Shown in pieces: positions 59,312 through 64,000 of a DNA stretch of 64,000 bases; the stretch's first letter is position 1, and each line of letters begins with the position of its first letter. Both the position numbers and the translations under genes were made by a program. Below the pieces are notes generated by a model that saw nothing but the letters and a program-made list of their open reading frames with translations, was not told the DNA's origin and ran no database searches. Origin of the DNA: Acanthaster planci (lineage: Eukaryota > Echinodermata > Asteroidea > Valvatida > Acanthasteridae); contig NW_019091555.1 in NCBI RefSeq assembly GCF_001949145.1, forward strand, positions 62,001 through 126,000, written 5' to 3'.

Positions 59312-59446
59312 ATGAATGTTTAATGAGTGCAATGGTAAGGATACTTTCATGGGGTGACAGATGGAATGTTCGCCTCGTGGAATGGAACATTTCACCTGCC
59401 ACCGAATGAAATTATTCTTACCATTGCATGAATGTGAAACATTCAT
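59312..59446. repeat. 135 nt imperfect long hairpin
   Basis: The arms run from ATGAATGTTT (59,312) to AAACATTCAT (59,446). They share GCAATGGTAAG and GGAATGTTC with bulges and mismatches spread along about 60 bases, around a 13-base loop. The imperfect pairing is more precursor-like than a fresh transposon copy. Confidence 0.65.
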
Positions 59447-62285
59447 CGTTTCATACAATGCATGCATTTCTTTTAGGAGAACAAATTGGTCCCGCTCGTG
59501 TATGAACTTCCTTCATTTTGTGAAACAGACTCGTGGAGGAAGTGTTACCGACCGGCAGTACCGTACAATGCTAGACTAGTCTCTGTCCCCACATTATTTT
59601 CTTCTCGCTTACTGGGATTGAGATACATACAATGGGGGAGGGGGGGGGAATCAGTCAAATGCATTTGAACGAATAATTTATGCAGGTATTGCATAATTTT
59701 TCATGATTTCAATAGTGTTTTCAGTGACACTGTTAATGGTGAGCACGCAGGAAGTTGTAGGACAACGACGTGGGTACTCCGATTTCCCCCGAGCAAGTAA
59801 TTATGAATTAATGAATAAATGATGATCATGATGGTAATAAGAAATGTTGGGGATGTGATGGAAATAGTTTTAATGGTTTGTGGGAAGACTGGGATTATTG
59901 GATGGAGATCAGAACCACAAATTGAGCAAAAGATTAACTAATGGAAGCGCCCGACAATGTTTGGGGAGAATTTTTCAGATAAGGGATTTGTAAACGATCA
60001 TGAAGCGTTTTTCCAAATCTTTGCTTTGTTCCCGTCTTCGAATTTAGCCCTACGTCAAAAAAATTCAAGTCCCAGAATTGAGACCCTCAAACTAAATTCA
60101 GCCGCATTAGAAACATCAAGTGGTTTCATATCAGGCTAAGGTTTGGAGTGTTTCCACTTCGCTATAATTACATGATTAATATAACAATATAATTCAAGAT
60201 GACGCCAGTGACTATAAGAAGCTGGAATTTGAAAAAAAAAAAAGTCGCTGAAGAAAGTGACCGGAAAGAAATCGTACAGTTGTGTCATCCTTCCGTCTCT
60301 AGACATCTCTCATTCCGGTATCCCCGTTTTCCTGTGCTGTTTCCACACCTGTCTCACTTCGGCGATTCCTTACGAGGTTGCGCGTGATTTATGTGCATCT
60401 CACACTGATCCACACGCCTCCACCTTTTCCGCACTTGCGGGCTATACTTCAAATGCCGTCAACTAGATCTAGCCCCCCCCCCCCAAAAAAGGCCTGACGG
60501 GGAAAAACAAATACAACATATCGAATGTTGTTAATTCCACGTTTAAGGTTTATTACGTGACACGGCAACAGAGCCAGGCCTGGCCATCGTACTTTTCGTT
60601 CGTGTGCCCTCACTTTCGGTGACCCCCCCCCCAGGAGGGACCACGCTATGCTATCTAACAGTGCACACACCCAGTTCGTAATATCATAAAAATTAAAGCT
60701 ATTGGATTACTACCTAATGATCGGTCTCGCCGTGGACAAATATTAACAGCTGGAATATTTCCGGAGGAGACTTTTGTTCCCTCTCAATAATTATACACTT
60801 CAAGAGCAAGGGTGGAAAGTGTTCTAAATTGTATTGTACTCAGTTAGAAGAGAACATGTCAGAAGTACGAGGAATGTTTTATTTATTACATCCCAGCGAG
60901 TGAATAGCGGGTTAGAATGGGTTCTGGGCGAGCTGCGGCCTAACCGTGGAAAGTGGAGATGCGGTAGATTGGTTTATTTGGGTTGAATTCAGCCTTACCG
61001 TGACTCATGAATGAGTGTTGGATGTGGGCGCGCAGAGAAGCGGCTGGGTGTCCGTGTGAGGAGGGTGCGCATGGCTCTGTTATCTTTCTCTCGGCGAGAG
61101 GCGGAGTCTTGGGATCCATGACACGATTCGCTGGAAGGAAAGTGCTACCATTGCGTCTGCCGGAAAGGCAGAATACAAAAGGTGGGACCAAAGCGTGTCC
61201 TAGTGGAAGTGTGGGGTAAGGCCGATGAAAGGGGAAAAAGAGACTGTGTGAGGTCGCGAATAACTAGAATATTAATCTTGAACTTTAATGGAAAAAAGCA
61301 ACCGATTTTGACCAATTTCGCTCCTGAATTTTTCATTGAGGCAAACCGTGCGAACATTCAACCGCGCCTTCTCTTTTTATGTACAGTGACCAAGAACGGA
61401 CATGCAGGAGGGAACACAGTGAAGTGTAGGTAACTTTGCTTGAGAGCTCCCATCAAACCGATTGCTAGGCAAACTGAAGTCATTTAAAAAGGGCCGTCAG
61501 TATAATGAAACCTGTGACAGACCTGGATGAAAGGATGGTGTCTTCCTTACGTTCATTAAAAATTTGACACCCAATTGGTTCAGCGTTTATCCTCCGAGCT
61601 CAGCTGACCCCCAAGTTGCACTTTTTCAAGGTAATTGCCGCAATGCACGAACTATGAATTGAGAAATTCTAAGTGTGATGTCTGGAGATAACCCATAATT
61701 CCTTAAACCGAAGGCTGAAAGGTTGAAGAAAAAAAAGCACCTTAGAGTCAGTCTCCGTCCTCAGGTCCATCCGAGGTCAAGTCAAGTTGACGACACTCTG
61801 CCTAAGCATCAATACTAAACGGATGCTAAACTGGGCGATATCCAGTGCCGCAGCAAAGCTTAATTCCGGTCTAGCAGTGCGCCCCCCGAACCATTCACAT
61901 ATTTTTACGGCTACATACATACATATTATATTTTAATAGGCAGGGTGTAGCTGAATGTAATATCCTTGTCTGATATCACGTCTATTAGAAACTTTGAATC
62001 ACAGAGACAGCTCTGTGTGTGGAATACATATGGGGTAACTTAGAGTTACAGGAGGGCGCCGAGTTAATTAGTTGCCGACACTCCGTCGTCAGTTAAGTGT
62101 TTCGGAAATTCATAGACGATCGATGTTTACAGAGTTGACGAACATTTGCTGAAAGTGATAATGTTATTAACAATACAGTTTGGATAACAGTGTGTTCAGG
62201 TAAATTTCTTATGATTTTGCCTTCTGAAATCTAAACATTGTTTCGTTATTTGTTTAAAGATTCCGCAGGACAACAGACCTAAATC

Positions 62286-62384
62286 ATGACGTCGTGCTTT
62301 GTTTACATGTGCACTTCCCCTTCGGGAGGTTCATGGATCGCGTCCCACCTTATTGCCCTAGGGATAGACAAAGAGTGACGTCAT
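62286..62384 (+). mobile_element. 99 bp element with ATGACGTC ends, copy 2
   Basis: The ends are ATGACGTC at the left and TGACGTCAT at the right. The left end continues GTGCTTTGT and the right end is preceded by ACAAAGAG, extending the inverted match. The internal sequence matches the reverse complement of the element at 34,106-34,201. It is non-coding. Confidence 0.7.
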
Positions 62385-62557
62385 TTGTTACAGGTCTATT
62401 TACTTACGGTTAGTTCGCCAAATTCGTTTCTCTTCAATTGATCCAGGAATCATTATAAAAGGGTGTATCACCCCCTCCCCTAAGTCACGAGCTCTGGTAC
62501 ATAAAAACAAATTTGGGGAGTAATGCGCCTTGTGAACGTGACCCATTCATGTTCCTA

Positions 62558-63534
62558 TGGTGGCCCTGAAGGGGCGTAAATATTAATGATTCATTATTAG
62601 TCATGAATATTTCTAGGACGTCATGAATTTATTCACGACTGAATATTTTTTGAATATATTTTATTCACGAGTGAATATTTTTTTGAACATCGTGAATTTA
62701 TTTGCGACTAGTTATAAATATTTTGTGCGACGTCGTGAATACTTTTCACAACAAGTCGTGAATAAATTCACGACTAGTCGCAACGTTTATTTCTCCAGTA
62801 ACTTGAGGGGTTTGATATTCGGCCCAACAATACACAACGTCGTCTGGTTTCCAGAGCAAAAGTTTCTAAGTCATCATTATATGGGGGTGGGAGTATATAC
62901 CCCCCCACTTTTGGGGGGGTAGACTATTGAATCATCCCCCCCCACACACACACACTTTTTTGTGATGACCAAAAAAGTTAAAGCGGATTGTGAAGAATTG
63001 TAGAATTTCCCAAAGACTAAATTGTTTGCCATTTCACTAAAATGGGAAAGCAATTTTTAAAAGCCATAAACATGCCACTCTGATGTAAGATTCTGCATGA
63101 ATGTGATACATACTACATTACAGATGTACATCTTTATCATGAACATCGCCCCCTATATAGTGTATATGGTGTCCTCCCCCCCCCCTTTTTAAATTTTCCA
63201 CGGCCGGACGAGTCATCCCCCACCTTTCCTCATCCCCCATCCTCCCAATCTCCAACACAGATTGATGCCACAGTAGTCGGGATTTCAGCAAGGAGCCAGA
63301 CTAGGTTTGTGTTAGCGTGAAGTGTATGACATGCTAACCGACTAACAATTACAAATGACCATTGACAAATGATCAACGACGGAGCACGTTTCTTGGCCCA
63401 TGGTCCTACATCATTTATTTGCCGTTTGCCACCAAGTGCCACTTCCAGCCGTTTTGTAACAGCGCCATTTACATTTTATACTGGAAAAATAGTCGCGACT
63501 AGTGGTGAATATTTATGTCCCTCCAGGGCCACCA
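62558..63534. mobile_element. 977 bp inverted-repeat element flanked by TA
   Basis: The left terminus TGGTGGCCCTGAAGGG with CGTAAATATT is matched in inverted form by AATATTTATG, then CCCTCCAGGGCCACCA at the right. A TA dinucleotide flanks both ends (62,556-62,557 and 63,535-63,536), the target duplication typical of Tc1/mariner-type elements. The left subterminal zone (about 62,600-62,790) is dense in palindromic ATTCACGAC/GTCGTGAAT words. No transposase is visible, so it would be non-autonomous. Confidence 0.75.
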
Positions 63535-64000
63535 TATCTATACATGTTCTTTTTAGGAGCCGACTACATGTAAAACTACATGCCTACTTAACAATCGCTT
63601 TGGTTTGCTTCCAGTTAAGTAACAGATTAATGCGTCAGTGAATCCAAACTTGACAATTCCTCAAAAGTTTCGACTCACCCGTTAGTAAACACAAACGTGG
63701 GACTCCCCCAAGTTACAATCAAGAAACAGTGAGGGAACTCTGAGCGTCGCGTGAGTCGGTTGAGTATGGCTCGACATCAGATCCATGTTATTTTTTTCTC
63801 CAACGTGCACGTCCACTCCAACATCATTCCGCATTTTATTCTGAAGAGGCTAATACGCCACTAAACTTTGATAAGGAGGGCTACAGCTGTCAAAGTAGAA
63901 CTATGAAAACAAACAATGGGACAAACTGGAGTTTTCCCATGTCTTCTCCGCTGATTCCTTGTAGGGAATTTAAAAAAAAAATGAAATCACGCGTAGGCCA

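Larger units (their letters stand above)
55182..64000 (+). other. PRDM12: Probable PRDM12 intron 1 (partial)
   Basis: No PR/SET or C2H2 zinc-finger coding sequence was found on either strand here. The stretch holds several mobile elements and hairpins (57,715-58,166; 58,896-59,134; 59,312-59,446; 62,286-62,384; 62,558-63,534). AT-rich blocks with TAAT/ATTA words occur near 57,240-57,300 and 57,380-57,450 and could be enhancers, but this is speculation. If the next exon lies elsewhere, some of this DNA could be intergenic. Confidence 0.5.

Noticed and set aside
62730-62790. CRISPR-like array from repeated GTCGTGAAT/ATTCACGAC
   Set aside because: The repeats are palindromic, irregularly spaced and in both orientations inside a transposon-like element in an animal genome.
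55182-64000. PR/SET domain exon of PRDM12
   Set aside because: Reading the plus-strand frames gave no GEGLG-type PR-domain start and no C2H2 fingers. The exon should lie beyond the window.

Overview
This is animal genomic DNA. It holds spliced genes with GT-AG introns, long AT-rich introns, many foldback elements and a 155-base run of N marking an assembly gap. The dispersed TGTACATG palindromes, AGGCCTA words and a foldback family beginning GGCCAGTTTCATAGAGCTGC suggest an invertebrate deuterostome, most likely an echinoderm such as a sea star. The assignment to that group is inference from general impression and was not tested by any search.

Positions 1 to about 35,500 are occupied by one plus-strand gene, the Abelson tyrosine kinase ABL. 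I assembled nine coding exons: 3408-3699, 18744-18920, 22737-23038, 23843-24115, 24616-24700, 25186-25363, 25765-25949, 26341-26763 and 30724-32159. All eight introns are GT-AG, every junction phase agrees, and the exons sum to 3351 nt, giving 1116 residues plus a stop. The protein reads N-terminal cap/linker, SH3, SH2, tyrosine kinase, basic and proline-rich region, F-actin-binding domain. The catalytic residues lie at a constant +74 offset from human ABL1 isoform 1a numbering. The first coding exon has Glu, not Gly, after the initiator Met, so this isoform cannot be N-myristoylated. The 3' UTR probably runs to a polyadenylation signal near 35,489.

From about 35,500 to 54,940 I recognise no protein-coding gene. 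CpG content rises sharply just after the inferred ABL 3' end, as expected if the ABL body is germline-methylated and the intergenic DNA is not. This stretch holds the N gap, a GTTTT microsatellite, a tRNA-like SINE head and two hairpins, one of them miRNA-precursor-sized.

At 54,943-55,181 lies a TATA-box promoter and the first coding exon of a second plus-strand gene. Its 48 residues match the N-terminal region of PRDM12, a developmental transcriptional regulator. The rest of that gene is not visible before the window ends, so 55,182-64,000 is taken as its first intron. In human, PRDM12 and ABL1 are close neighbours at 9q34 with EXOSC2 between them, so this window appears to show an old ABL-PRDM12 linkage.

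The remaining notable content is mobile DNA and foldback structures: a 266 bp MITE in ABL intron 1, a 272 bp MITE in intron 8, a divergent pair of ~97 bp elements whose ends carry the TGACGTCA (CRE) palindrome, a 239 bp element, a 977 bp TA-flanked inverted-repeat element with an ATTCACGAC-rich core, and several tandem repeats.
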